This document shows, piece by piece, positions 8,327 through 18,300 of a DNA stretch of 64,000 bases. The translations under genes were made by a program, and so were the position numbers. This DNA is from Clostridia bacterium. Its GTDB lineage: Bacteria; Bacillota; Clostridia; Oscillospirales; Acutalibacteraceae. Each line of letters opens with the position of its first letter. Position 1 is the first letter of the stretch. The notes under the pieces are model-generated. The model searched no databases, was not told the origin of the DNA, and saw nothing but the letters and a program-made list of their open reading frames with translations. The stretch lies in assembly GCA_017623575.1 (NCBI GenBank), contig JAGAOS010000014.1:1-64000 (forward strand), in the 5' to 3' direction.

Positions 8327-9943
8327 TTAACTGTTAAGTGATTTTGCAAATTCTGCAAGCGGGTCAACCACATTGCCGCCTTCGTTTGGTACAACGGGTC
8401 TTTTATAGGGACCTAAATTATAGGATACACCAAGCACCTGCTCGGCTGCCTTGCGGATGTAATCGCGGTATTTGGCATCGGAATTTATAAGCTCTTTAAA
8501 CTGCTCCAGCTGAGAATCTATTAAAAGCCTGCCGTTACCTATATATGCCTTGGAATCGGTAAGCACACCTGCCATAAGGGGGCAGGAAAGCTTTAATATT
8601 TCTAAAATTTCAGGCCATTCGGCTACAGGTACCGGCTCACCGTCATCCACAGTGGGAGCGGCTTTTGACACCGCTTTTGGCTGCTCCGGCTCGTTTGCTG
8701 TTGGCGGCGGAGCATCGGGCAGAGGAATATCCTCAGTCTTGGGCTTGCTTGTCCCTGTGGGAGTAGTCGCCACAGGAGCCGCAACCGCCTTGCCCTGAGA
8801 AAGCGCCGCAACGGTTTTTTCCAGCCGTTCTACCTTTGCTTTAAGGGAGGATAGGGTAGAGGCAAGCTCGGGGGAGCAAAGCTTTACAATTACAAGCTCT
8901 ACATCACTTCGGGATGCGGATGTGGTAAGGGATTCTGCCATTTCCTGAAGGGCGGTAAGGGCATCAATTATATTTGAAAGGGAGTGGGCATCTGCCATAG
9001 CAGAAAGCTCTGAAAATTCCGCCTCAGAGCAGACTATAAGCTCCCTTGCTGATTTAACGGTTTTAATAATCATTAAATTACGGTAGCAGGATATAAGCTC
9101 AAAAATAAGCTTTTTCATATCTACCGAATTGCGGTAAAGGGCATCTACCGTTTGAATAGCGGAGGCGGTATCGCCCTTGTTTATTGCTTTTATAAGCGCA
9201 AAAATATTCTCATTGCCGGCAATTCCGCAAACATCACGGATTATGTTTTCATCAATATTCTGTGATGCGGCAGAGCATTGGTCCAAAATAGAAAGGGCAT
9301 CACGCATACCGCCATCGGCAAGGGATGCCACCATCATAGCGGCTCCGTCGGTTATCACAAAACCTTCCTTTTCGGCAATGTAGTTTATTCGCTTTATAAT
9401 TACTTCAGGCTCCAGTCGCTTAAAATCAAAGCGTTGACAGCGGGAAAGTATGGTGGCGGGCAGCTTATGAACCTCGGTAGTGGCAAGAATAAACACCACA
9501 TGGGCGGGTGGCTCCTCCAAGGTTTTAAGAAGGGCGTTGAAGGCGGCGGTGGAAAGCATATGCACCTCATCTATAATATACACGCGGTATTTAAGGGAGG
9601 TGGGCAAAAAGCTAACCTGCTCTTTAAGGTCGCGGATGTCATTAACACCGTTGTTGGATGCGGCGTCGATTTCATTAATATCGGTGGTGTTGCCCTCTAA
9701 AATGGTTTTGCAGGATTCACATTCGCCGCAGGGCTCGCCGTTAATGGGATTTTCACAGCATACCGCCCTTGCCAGAATTTTGGCGCAGGTGGTTTTACCT
9801 GTTCCGCGGGTGCCTGTAAAAAGGTAGGCGTGGGAGGTTTTGCCCGCTTTAAGGCTACCTGTTAGGGTGTTGGTTATATGCTCCTGACCCACTACATCCG
9901 AAAAGATTATGGGACGGTATTTTCTGTACAATGCCTGATACAT
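8327..9943 (-). CDS. dnaX: DNA polymerase III gamma/tau subunit
   Basis: The product (538 aa) starts MYQALYRKYRP and contains the AAA+ Walker A GTRGTGKTTCAKILAR (about residues 42-57), the zinc-binding Cys set CGECESC and the DEVHMLS Walker B. A C-terminal extension with a Pro/Ala-rich linker near residues 390-440 leads to a tau-like domain. It is the clamp-loader ATPase. The start at 9943 is preferred because AAGGTG sits 7 nt upstream; a GTG at 9952 lies inside that ribosome binding site. The SRP RNA is just upstream, a common Firmicutes arrangement. Confidence 0.95.
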   Translation of the reverse strand: MYQALYRKYRPIIFSDVVGQEHITNTLTGSLKAGKTSHAYLFTGTRGTGKTTCAKILARAVCCENPINGEPCGECESCKTILEGNTTDINEIDAASNNGVNDIRDLKEQVSFLPTSLKYRVYIIDEVHMLSTAAFNALLKTLEEPPAHVVFILATTEVHKLPATILSRCQRFDFKRLEPEVIIKRINYIAEKEGFVITDGAAMMVASLADGGMRDALSILDQCSAASQNIDENIIRDVCGIAGNENIFALIKAINKGDTASAIQTVDALYRNSVDMKKLIFELISCYRNLMIIKTVKSARELIVCSEAEFSELSAMADAHSLSNIIDALTALQEMAESLTTSASRSDVELVIVKLCSPELASTLSSLKAKVERLEKTVAALSQGKAVAAPVATTPTGTSKPKTEDIPLPDAPPPTANEPEQPKAVSKAAPTVDDGEPVPVAEWPEILEILKLSCPLMAGVLTDSKAYIGNGRLLIDSQLEQFKELINSDAKYRDYIRKAAEQVLGVSYNLGPYKRPVVPNEGGNVVDPLAEFAKSLNS

Positions 9944-10007
9944 AGTGGGCACCTTCTTTTTTTAGTTTATGGTTTATTGCGCGAATATTGTTTTGCTTGG
10001 CAAACGC

Positions 10008-10162
10008 AAAAAAATAAATCACACTTTCGGGAGTGCGAACGAACCGATTTACTGCGGCGCATGGGACATATCCACTTAATGCTGCTCGGTTCCCCGCCTG
10101 ACATGATTCATGGCTGCCTATCGCACAGGACCCGCCCGTTCACACGCCCCAAAGCGTGATTT
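10008..10162 (-). ncRNA. ffs: Signal recognition particle RNA, small type
   Basis: On the minus strand the SRP54-binding hairpin is evident: GTCAGGCGGGGAACCGAGCA contains a GGAA tetraloop and the asymmetric-loop AGCA. The canonical closing pairs are swapped to GG/CC. The ends pair over a long stem (AAATCACGCTTTGGGG with CCCGAAAGTGTGATTT, joined by GTGTGAACG/CGTTCGCAC), giving a rod about 145 nt long with no Alu-type 5' domain visible. A T7 run follows near 10008-10014. It scaffolds Ffh for co-translational targeting. Confidence 0.9.
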
Positions 10163-10309
10163 ACCATATTATTATAATACAAAAGCAATCTAAATACAAG
10201 AGTAAAATTTATTTTTTTTAGATAACAGTAAAAATATTATAAAAAAGTCTTTTTTGTGAATAGTAAATTGTGTGATTGTTAGAAAATTGTTAAAAGTTTT
10301 GCAAACTTC

Positions 10310-10338
10310 TTGATTTTGCGGGAAGTATATTATATAAT
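10310..10338 (+). promoter_or_regulatory. Promoter of the PEP carboxykinase gene
   Basis: TTGATT (10310-10315), 17-nt spacer, TATAAT (10333-10338). An 80-nt A-rich leader precedes an AAAGGAGTG ribosome binding site. A GAATTTAAAATTTGAATTT inverted repeat lies in the leader near 10353-10373. Confidence 0.75.
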
Positions 10339-10417
10339 GTATAAGGAAAAATTTGAATTTAAAATTTGAATTTCTAAACGAACTTCAAAAAAGGTTCAAA
10401 AAAGGAGTGCTTTAATT

Positions 10418-12181
10418 ATGACAACCAACAAAACCGTTCTTGCCTGGATCGAAGAGATGAAAGCTCTTGTAAATCCCGACAATGTAGTTTACATTGATGG
10501 TAGCGATGAGCAGGTAGAACAGCTTCGCGCTGAGGCAGTTGCTATTGGCGAGCTTGAAAAGCTTAATGAGGAGCTTTTACCCGATTGCTACCTCCACAGA
10601 ACCAAGGTAAACGATGTTGCCCGTGTAGAGGGCAGAACCTTCATTTGCTCTAAAACAAAGGAAAATGCAGGTCCTACCAACAACTGGATGGATCCTGAGG
10701 AAGCATACAAAATGCTTTACGATATTGCTAAGGACAGCTACAAGGGTCGCACCATGTATGTAATTCCCTTCTCTATGGGTCCTATAGGTTCTCCCTTAGC
10801 TAAAATCGGCGTTGAGCTTACCGATTCTATTTATGTTGTTCTTAATATGATTATTATGACCCGTGTATCTAACGAGGTTTGGACCGCTCTGGGCGACAGC
10901 AATGACTGGGTTCGCGGTTTCCATAGCCGTTGTGATATTGATGAAGAGAAGAGATACATCTGCCAGTTCCCCGAGGATAACACCATTATTTCTGTAAATT
11001 CCGGTTACGGCGGAAATGTTCTTTTAGGTAAAAAGTGCTTCGCTCTCCGTATTGCTTCCTACCAGGGCTGGAAGGAAGGCTGGATGGCTGAGCATATGCT
11101 TATCCTTGGTATTGAAAATCCCCAGGGTGAGGTTAAGTATGTTGCAGCTGCATTCCCCTCTGCTTGCGGTAAAACCAACCTTGCTATGATGATTCCTCCC
11201 AAATATCTCCGCGATAAGGGCTACAAGGTATGGACCGTTGGTGACGATATTGCCTGGATGAGAATAGGCGAGGATGGTAGACTTTGGGCTATCAACCCCG
11301 AGAACGGCTTCTTTGGTGTTGCTCCCGGTACTAATGAAAAGTCCAACTTCAATGCTCTTGCTTCTACCAAGAAGGGCACCATCTTTACAAACGTTGCACA
11401 CAATTTAGATAATAATACCGTTTGGTGGGAAGGCTTAGATAAGAATCCTCCCGAAAATGCTATTGAGTGGAAGGGCAACCCCTGGAACGGCAAGACCTCT
11501 GATGAAAAGGGCGCACATCCCAACAGCCGCTTTACTGCACCTGCTGTTAACTGCCCCTGCATTTCTTCCGAGTTTGAAAGCCAGAGCGGTGTTCCGATTT
11601 CTGCTATCATCTTTGGTGGTCGTCGCGCTAAGACTGCTCCCCTGGTTTACCAGTCTAAGGATTGGGAAAACGGTGTATTTGTAGGTTCTGCAATGGCATC
11701 TGAAACCACTGCCGCCGCTTCCGGTGCAGTTGGTGTTGTTCGCCGCGATCCTATGGCTATGCTTCCCTTCTGTGGTTATCATATGGGCGACTACTTCCGT
11801 CATTGGTTAGAGATGGGTAAAAAGCTTGGCGATAAGGCTCCCAAAATCTTTAATGTAAACTGGTTCCGTATTGATGATGAAGGTCACTTCATCTGGCCCG
11901 GTTTCGGTGACAATATGCGTGTTCTTAACTGGATTATCGACCGTTGCGAGGGCAAGGTAGATGCAGTTGAAACTCCTATTGGTTTTGTTCCCAAGGCTGA
12001 GGATATTGACCTTACCGACCTTGACTTTGATATTGAAACCTTAAAGAGTATTCTTGAGGTTGATAAGGATACCTGGGTTAAGGAAGCCGCTGAGATTGAG
12101 GAGCATTACAAGAAGTTTGGTGACAGACTCCCCGAAGAGCTTGTTAATCAGCTTAACAATCTTAAAGCAAACCTTAAATAA
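10418..12181 (+). CDS. pckG: Phosphoenolpyruvate carboxykinase (GTP)
   Basis: The 587-aa product is of the GTP-type family by length and motifs: the P-loop-like FPSACGKTNLAMM (about residues 246-258), the metal/oxaloacetate region VGDDIAWMRIGEDGRL and the mobile-lid GRRAKTAPLVY. It interconverts oxaloacetate and PEP; in anaerobes it often runs in the CO2-fixing direction. Cytosolic. Strong promoter and AAAGGAGTG ribosome binding site, plus heavy use of a few codons, suggest high expression. Monocistronic, with a terminator 20 nt downstream. Confidence 0.95.
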   Translation: MTTNKTVLAWIEEMKALVNPDNVVYIDGSDEQVEQLRAEAVAIGELEKLNEELLPDCYLHRTKVNDVARVEGRTFICSKTKENAGPTNNWMDPEEAYKMLYDIAKDSYKGRTMYVIPFSMGPIGSPLAKIGVELTDSIYVVLNMIIMTRVSNEVWTALGDSNDWVRGFHSRCDIDEEKRYICQFPEDNTIISVNSGYGGNVLLGKKCFALRIASYQGWKEGWMAEHMLILGIENPQGEVKYVAAAFPSACGKTNLAMMIPPKYLRDKGYKVWTVGDDIAWMRIGEDGRLWAINPENGFFGVAPGTNEKSNFNALASTKKGTIFTNVAHNLDNNTVWWEGLDKNPPENAIEWKGNPWNGKTSDEKGAHPNSRFTAPAVNCPCISSEFESQSGVPISAIIFGGRRAKTAPLVYQSKDWENGVFVGSAMASETTAAASGAVGVVRRDPMAMLPFCGYHMGDYFRHWLEMGKKLGDKAPKIFNVNWFRIDDEGHFIWPGFGDNMRVLNWIIDRCEGKVDAVETPIGFVPKAEDIDLTDLDFDIETLKSILEVDKDTWVKEAAEIEEHYKKFGDRLPEELVNQLNNLKANLK

Positions 12182-12202
12182 TTGTTAAATTAAGTAAAGA
12201 TT

Positions 12203-12243
12203 AAAAACTCTGCAACAATTTGTGTTGCAGAGTTTTTGTTTTT
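12203..12243 (+). terminator. Terminator after pckG
   Basis: AAAAACTCTGCAACA pairs with TGTTGCAGAGTTTTT around a short loop, followed by T-rich sequence. Confidence 0.9.
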
Positions 12244-12438
12244 ATTACGAATAAAACTGTGGATGCGGGAACGCCAAGCGTTCTTTTATTACGAATAAAT
12301 CTGTGGATGCGGCGTAGCCTTTACTCCGCATCCATTTTATTTGTGGGTATAAGGCGGTTTTTTAGCCAGTGCTATGCCTTTTTAAAGCCACCCGATAAAT
12401 TGTGGTTTGCAGCCCGCGGCTGCAAACTATAATTTATC
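12242..12438 (+). repeat. Intergenic repeat family A, copy 1
   Basis: It contains TTATTACGAATA, GGAACGCCAAGCGTTC, GGATGCGG...CCGCATCC, TTATTTGTGGGTATAAGGCGG and a final module GATAAATTGTGG...CTATAATTTATC. The same blocks recur at 40465, 50042 and, inverted, 56580. Short reading frames across it share residues only because the DNA repeats. The remaining 12439-12515 carries further palindromic CAGCCCGCGGCTG pieces and no gene. Confidence 0.8.
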
Positions 12439-12515
12439 TGTGACCTTCCGGCCGCGGAACGGGGTTTAGCCTTACGCATAAAACCTATTCGGAATAAACA
12501 GCCCGCGGCTGCAAA

Positions 12516-13823
12516 TTATTTTTCAATTTTAACATCTATATAGGATTCATATGCTTCGCTGTTATCTGACCACAAAACATTACCGCTGGAGTGGGTGTAT
12601 TCTGCTGCGTAGTTTGTTTTGGAGCTATCATTTGCATTTAAAAGGGTTAATGCGCTAAGGGTCATATAACGGTGCGCGGTGATTTCACTGTTAAAGTTAT
12701 TGCCCATTTTTAAAATAATTCGGTAGGGGGCTTTTTCTTTAGTTTTAAAGGTAATTTCAACCACGCTTGTTGGTCCTTTTTTGTTTAAAACCTTGGCGTT
12801 TTGAGATATTATTTTTGTATTTTGCTTTGTGCTATTATTCTCTATTTGCTCAAAGACCATAATATAGTCGTGCGAATAACGGTATGAAAAAATATATTCT
12901 GTTTCACTTTCTAAAACATCGGTAACAATATACACATATGCGGGGTTGGTTTCTATATTGGTTTTGCTTAGCTCAAACCTCCAGCTATAGCATAAGGGTA
13001 ATGAATCCGATGTTTTTTTCTTTTTGTAATCGGCGGGGGAAAGCCCTGTGTAATGCTTAAAGGTAGAGTAAAAGTTGTTATAAGAGTTAAATCCGCTTTG
13101 GTAGCCTGCATCAATAATCTTTAAATCGGTGGTGGTAAGAAGTTGTTTTGCGTAGGCAACCTTAAGCTCGTTTAAATAATCGTTATAGGATTTGCCGATT
13201 TTTTTATGAAAAACATGACTGAAGTGGGTGGGGGAGTAATGGGCAATTGCGGCAATGGTGGTAAGATTGGGGTTTTCACGAAAATGGTTATGCAAATATG
13301 TTACTGCGCTGTTAAGCTGATCATTCTGGTAATTTTTTGCAGGCTTGGATTGCTCAGGCATTAGCCTTAAAAGCAAAATAAATACACATTCCAAAAGCTT
13401 TTGAATATAATTATCGTTTCTTTGGGTGTTATAGTTTTCCTTAATGCAGGCTTCACAAAAAAACAAAACCGATTCAAAGGTAGCCTCGTCTAAATCTAAA
13501 GCAATAATGTTTTGAATAGAGTTAAGCTGGGTTAGTATATTCTCTGAAAGGGCATTTTCCCTTATAGAAAGATTTAAAATACGAAAATTCTTGCAGTTTT
13601 TTATGGCATGATAGTCATTAATTCTAAGAACCGAAACATGACCTCTTTTAATGGATGAAAAAACACCGTTATGTATATTATCGGCGGTTCCCTCCAAAAC
13701 AAGCTCAATTTCAATAAAATTATGCCAATGAAGGGGTACATCACTAATATAGCTGCGATGATATGATAAATATAAATTTTTCGGCATTACATTCTGGTAT
13801 AAATAAACATTGTTATCAGCCAT
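12516..13823 (-). CDS. AraC-family regulator with C-terminal SWxFGL module (paralogue 1)
   Basis: The 435-aa product has an N-terminal cupin-like sensor (LHWHNFIEIELVLEGTAD, residues 31-48), a double HTH at about 168-268 (IAHYSPTHFSHVFHKKIGKS; GYQSGFNSYNNFYSTFKHYTG) and an extra C-terminal domain from residue 280. This domain starts SWRFEL and matches the beta-sandwich-like module of the secreted proteins encoded at 15393 and 19614. Its last segment (EYTHSSGNVLWSDN, about 408-421) corresponds to the first strand of that module, so the order is permuted. It probably senses glycans and activates the neighbouring genes. AGGGGGTG precedes the ATG. Paralogue 2 lies 26 nt upstream. Confidence 0.85.
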   Translation of the reverse strand: MADNNVYLYQNVMPKNLYLSYHRSYISDVPLHWHNFIEIELVLEGTADNIHNGVFSSIKRGHVSVLRINDYHAIKNCKNFRILNLSIRENALSENILTQLNSIQNIIALDLDEATFESVLFFCEACIKENYNTQRNDNYIQKLLECVFILLLRLMPEQSKPAKNYQNDQLNSAVTYLHNHFRENPNLTTIAAIAHYSPTHFSHVFHKKIGKSYNDYLNELKVAYAKQLLTTTDLKIIDAGYQSGFNSYNNFYSTFKHYTGLSPADYKKKKTSDSLPLCYSWRFELSKTNIETNPAYVYIVTDVLESETEYIFSYRYSHDYIMVFEQIENNSTKQNTKIISQNAKVLNKKGPTSVVEITFKTKEKAPYRIILKMGNNFNSEITAHRYMTLSALTLLNANDSSKTNYAAEYTHSSGNVLWSDNSEAYESYIDVKIEK

Positions 13824-13849
13824 ATAAAAACACCCCCTGAAAATATTGT

Positions 13850-15142
13850 TTATGCATCAATATGCCTATCGTAGACAGCGGCATTTTCACTCCAGGAAAC
13901 ATTTCCGTTTGCGTAGGTAAAGTCCTTAGCCAGATTTTCTGATTCATTACCTATTTTGTAAAGAGTAAGATTATTTAAATTAACATAATTATATTCACAA
14001 TTTACATTGTTAAGGCCCTTGCCCATTATAAGAGTAATGCGGTAGCAGGCTTTATTATCTGTTTTAAATTTGAAGGTTACTATATTGCTACGCTTTTTAT
14101 CCTTTAAATCCATACTGCTTTTGTCAATAATGGGTATTGGCTTATTGGTTTCAATATTTTCAACAGAAAAAGCATCAATTACATAATCATATGAATAACA
14201 GTATGAAAATGAATATTCTGTTTGACCCTCTAAAACATTAGTATCAATAAATACATAAGCAGGATCAGTGTTAATATCTGTATAGCAAAGTCCAAATCGC
14301 CAACTAAAGCCGGTGGAGTTAATGTTGGTGGCTTTTCTTTTTTTATACTCGGCAGGCGAAAAATTGGTATAATGCTTAAAGGTGGAATAAAAATTGTTGT
14401 AGGAGTTAAAACCGCTTTGGTAACCTACATCAATTACCTTAAGATTGGTTGTTAAAAGCAATTGCTTTGCATATGCAACCTTAAGCTCGTTTAAATAATC
14501 ATTATATGACCTGCCGATTTTTTTGTGAAAAACATGGCTAAAGTGGGTGGGGGAGTAATGGGCAATTTCGGCAACGGTATTTAGGTTGGGGTTCTCGCGA
14601 AAATGGTTGTGCAGATAATTTACTGCATTGTTAAGCTGGTCGTTTTGGTGCTTTCTTGCAGGTCTGGAGCGCTCAGGGGTTATTCTTAAAATCAGAATAA
14701 GTATACATTCCAAAAGATTTTTAATATAATCGTTATTCCTTTTGGAGCTGTAGTTTTCTTTAATACAGGCTTCAAAGAAAAACAAAACCGTTTTAAAGGT
14801 GTCTTCATCCAAATCTGCGGCAATAATATTTTGAATAGAGTTAAGCTGAGTAAGCATATTTTCTGAAAGGGCGGTATCCTTTATAGAAAGATTTAAAATA
14901 CGAAAATCCTTGCAGTTTTTAATTGTATGGTAGTCATTAATTCTCAAAACAGAAATATGCCCCTTTTTAATTGTGGAGGCAATACCGTTGTGTATGTGGT
15001 CGGCGGTTCCGTTCAGTACCAGTTCGATTTCAATATAATTGTGCCAATGAAGCGGAACATCTTGTAAAGTGGTGCGATGATAGGATAAGTATAAATTATC
15101 GGGAATTTCGTGCTGATACAAAAACACATTGTTGTTTGACAT
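13850..15142 (-). CDS. AraC-family regulator with C-terminal SWxFGL module (paralogue 2)
   Basis: The 430-aa product aligns without gaps to paralogue 1 over its first 280 residues. The cupin-like N-terminus and the HTH (about 168-268) are nearly identical; the C-terminal module (SWRFGL at 280, ending FTYANGNVSWSEN) has diverged more. A run RITLIMGKGLNNVNC closely matches TITLKMGKGQNNINC in the secreted protein at 19614. I chose ATG 15142 because AGGTGAT lies 5 nt upstream; the in-frame GTG at 15151 is part of that site. It is divergent from the 15393 gene, across a 250-nt control region. Likely ligand-responsive activator. Confidence 0.85.
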   Translation of the reverse strand: MSNNNVFLYQHEIPDNLYLSYHRTTLQDVPLHWHNYIEIELVLNGTADHIHNGIASTIKKGHISVLRINDYHTIKNCKDFRILNLSIKDTALSENMLTQLNSIQNIIAADLDEDTFKTVLFFFEACIKENYSSKRNNDYIKNLLECILILILRITPERSRPARKHQNDQLNNAVNYLHNHFRENPNLNTVAEIAHYSPTHFSHVFHKKIGRSYNDYLNELKVAYAKQLLLTTNLKVIDVGYQSGFNSYNNFYSTFKHYTNFSPAEYKKRKATNINSTGFSWRFGLCYTDINTDPAYVFIDTNVLEGQTEYSFSYCYSYDYVIDAFSVENIETNKPIPIIDKSSMDLKDKKRSNIVTFKFKTDNKACYRITLIMGKGLNNVNCEYNYVNLNNLTLYKIGNESENLAKDFTYANGNVSWSENAAVYDRHIDA

Positions 15143-15318
15143 ATAAATCACCTGCCAGCTAAACTAATATTGATTAATTTTATAAAAGTTATGGCATTTT
15201 CTTTGCCTTTTTGGTAATTTTTATATATAGTATACCACCGTTTTTTTAAAAAAACAAGCAAACGCGAAAAATAATGTATACTTTTAACAAAATACAAAAG
15301 GAAAGTTATATACAAAGC

Positions 15319-15324
15319 GATTAT
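15319..15324 (+). promoter_or_regulatory. Candidate -10 box for the 15393 gene
   Basis: A TATAAT hexamer lies in GCGATTATAATTATGG, about 70 nt before the start codon. No good -35 is visible 17 nt upstream, as is common for AraC-activated promoters. A weak GGTAAAA/TTTTACC hairpin follows at about 15333-15363. The exact hexamer position may be off by 1-3 nt. Confidence 0.35.
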
Positions 15325-15392
15325 AATTATGGTAGGTAAAAATATCGGGAGATCGTATTTTACCGATAAATATATTTTTAGGAGGAAATTTT

Positions 15393-18300
15393 ATGAAAAA
15401 ATCTTTAAGCATTTTGCTTGCGCTGCTTATGATTTTAAGCAGCTTGCCGATAATGACCTTTGGCGCGTCGGCAGAGCAGGCAGACCCCAATGTTTTAGCC
15501 GATTACACCTATGCCAATTGGCAAACAAGAAGATGGGGTAGCTCCAACGAGGGTACCGAATCGTTAAACGGTGGTAACAGTATTTACCTTAGAGAGGTAA
15601 ATTATCAAACAGCATTTACTACCGTAACGCTTGAACCCAACACAACCTATTTGCTTGATTTTAACTGGAAGGCAGATACAAACGAAAGCTTAAACGGTAT
15701 ATTCTTGCGTAACCTTTTTGTTTTCGCTGAATCTACATACGGTTCTAATGAAGCACTTTTGGCTCCCGCTCCATCTAGCGATCTTGGAAGCTATGCAGGC
15801 TCCGGAAGCTGGCATCATGATAACGGTGCTTTCTATCCTGCCGGTGCAACAGATCAATTAACAAGCTTAGGTGCAGACCTTGAAAGCGAGAGCAATGATT
15901 TCACCGCAAGACAAAATGCTACCGCAGGAACTTGGCAGCATTTTGCTACTAAGTTTACAACAAACAGCACCGACACCGAATATGCTATTATGCCTGATTT
16001 CGCAGCTAATAGCACAGGCAATGCCGGTCCTAACGCAATTCATTTTTCTGATTTCAGACTTATCACTGTTGCAGACAGTGAGGCAATAGCTATTGAAGAT
16101 AAAGTTGCAAGCGACTGGTATCCTTTCCAGCATTCTAAAATCTATGATGATACCTCCTTTACTCAGGACGGTATTACAAGTGATTTCCGTGTGGAAAAGC
16201 CTGTATATCAGAAGGTTAGCACTGTTGTTGAGCTCGATCCTTACACAGCTTACACCTTTGATTTTGATTACTACAGCGTAGCTCACGCAAACGGAAATCC
16301 TTATATCAGCAGTATCAGAGTTTTTGATTATGCATCAGGCAGTGTATTTGACCCTGCTAACTGGACTGCAGAACAGGATTATAATAAAGCATATACCGAC
16401 ATTGAAAACGGCAGTTACGGCAGCGCAAGCGGTGCCGGCAGCTGGCAGCATGTAGCAACCAGCTTTACTACTACTGCAGCTACAAAATATAATATTACTA
16501 TTTGCTTTAATGCATCCGGCTTCCACAATGACCAAGTAGTTTATCTTGCTAATTTTGAGCTTGATACTTTAGTAGCTAAAAAGCCCGGCAATATTTTAAA
16601 CAATGCTACCTATGCTAATGGTGATGTTAGTTGGACAACTGCAGAAGGCCAAAATATGGATGCTCGTATGAGCTTTGATGGTGGTTTAGATAACCCCGCA
16701 TTCTCCATTAACGGTGGTTATGCATGGGGCTTCGGTTTTGGTTATGCTAATCTTTCCGGTAGCAATTACGGATATTTATACATTAAGGCTAACGGCCTTA
16801 AAGCGGGCAAGACTTATGATTTCTCTTACATCTGTAGAAATGACTTTAGATTTGCGATTGATACCATAGCATGCGGTGACAATGCGGTTACCAATTATGT
16901 TGTAGCCCCTGCTTATGAGAATGTAGCATCTCCTGATGGAAAACCCGCACAAATAACAACTGCTATGTTCACTGTTCCCGTAGATGGTGACTATGTAATT
17001 ACCCTTAAAGCTAATAGAAATAGCGAACATCAGATGCCTGGTATAACCTGGACTACAACCTACCTTTGCGACCTTGAGCTTTATGAGCGTGACGCAATGT
17101 ACAATGTTTCTGTTTCTAAGGAAGGCTATGGTGCTGCTTCGGCAGACAAAACCGGTCTTATTGAAGAGGGCACAACCGTTACCTTTACAGCAAGAGCTGA
17201 GCTTTATGAAAGATTCCTTGGCTGGTATGTAGGCGATGAATTAGTTTCTGAAGAAGAGGTTTACACTACAACCGTAGCAGGTGACCTTAATCCTGTTGCT
17301 AAATTTACCGCTTACAGCGAAAACCTTATGGCTGATTACACCGTAGCAGGTGGTAAGTTTGTTTCCAGATATTGGGGTAGTCCTTCCGATTCTGCAGTTT
17401 CACGCTATGGTGGTAACGCCGTATTTGTATCCGATGCTCCTCACCAGACCTTTGTTACTAAAGCAACTCTTGAGGCAGGCAAAGAGTACACCTTTAGCTT
17501 TGAGTGGAAATCTGCAGCTAATGAATATAATAAATTATACCCCCAGAGAATTGAAGTTAAAAAGATAAACACACCCGAACTTGATATTTTGGGTGATAAG
17601 GATACTACTTGGGGAGATGGCACAGGTTACAAAGGCTCTCTAGGCGAAGATATCGAAACAGGTGTTAATGGTTCCTACACAAATCAGGATATAGCAAACA
17701 CCTGCGAATGGCAGAACATTACTGTTAAATTTACTCCTACCGAGGCCGGCGAATATGGTATCATTATTCCCTTGAGCTTTGAAAAACAGGATTTGGGCGA
17801 AGGTGAAATGCATTATAACAATAAGCAGTCCATCTACTTCTCCGACTTTGTTCTTAAAGAGGCACCTGTAATTGAATACACAGGAACCCATTACGATTGG
17901 AACGGCGTTCATTGGTCAGAGGTTTCTGACAGTGCCGATACTCGTGACGGTGGCTATGCTTATAAAGTAGCTAAGGCTATGAGCCAGAACATCAACACAA
18001 CCTTAACCCTTAAGCCCGGTACTACCTATAGATATTCCTTCAACTGGAAGGCTATTGATAATGCTGAAGGTCTTGCATTTGTTCAGTCTTCATCAATCTA
18101 CTCTGCAAATTCAGGTGATTCCTCTAAGGGTAACAAAACCAATTACAATTGGTATGATGAAAATGACTCAGCAGGATATGTTCCTGTTTATGTTCCTGAT
18201 GAAGGTTATTCTAACCTAATGACTGATGTTTCCAATCCTAACGGCGTAGATACTGCTGAGGATGATGTATTAAAGAGCTGGAACACCTATTCTGCAACCT

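Noticed and set aside
9278..9827. Plus-strand ORFs over dnaX
   Set aside because: They are antisense shadows of the conserved dnaX reading frame and have no ribosome binding site.
12220..12432. Short ORF repeated at 49919 and 56691 with similar residues
   Set aside because: The shared peptide results from translating the family A DNA repeat. There is no ribosome binding site and the frame enters terminators.
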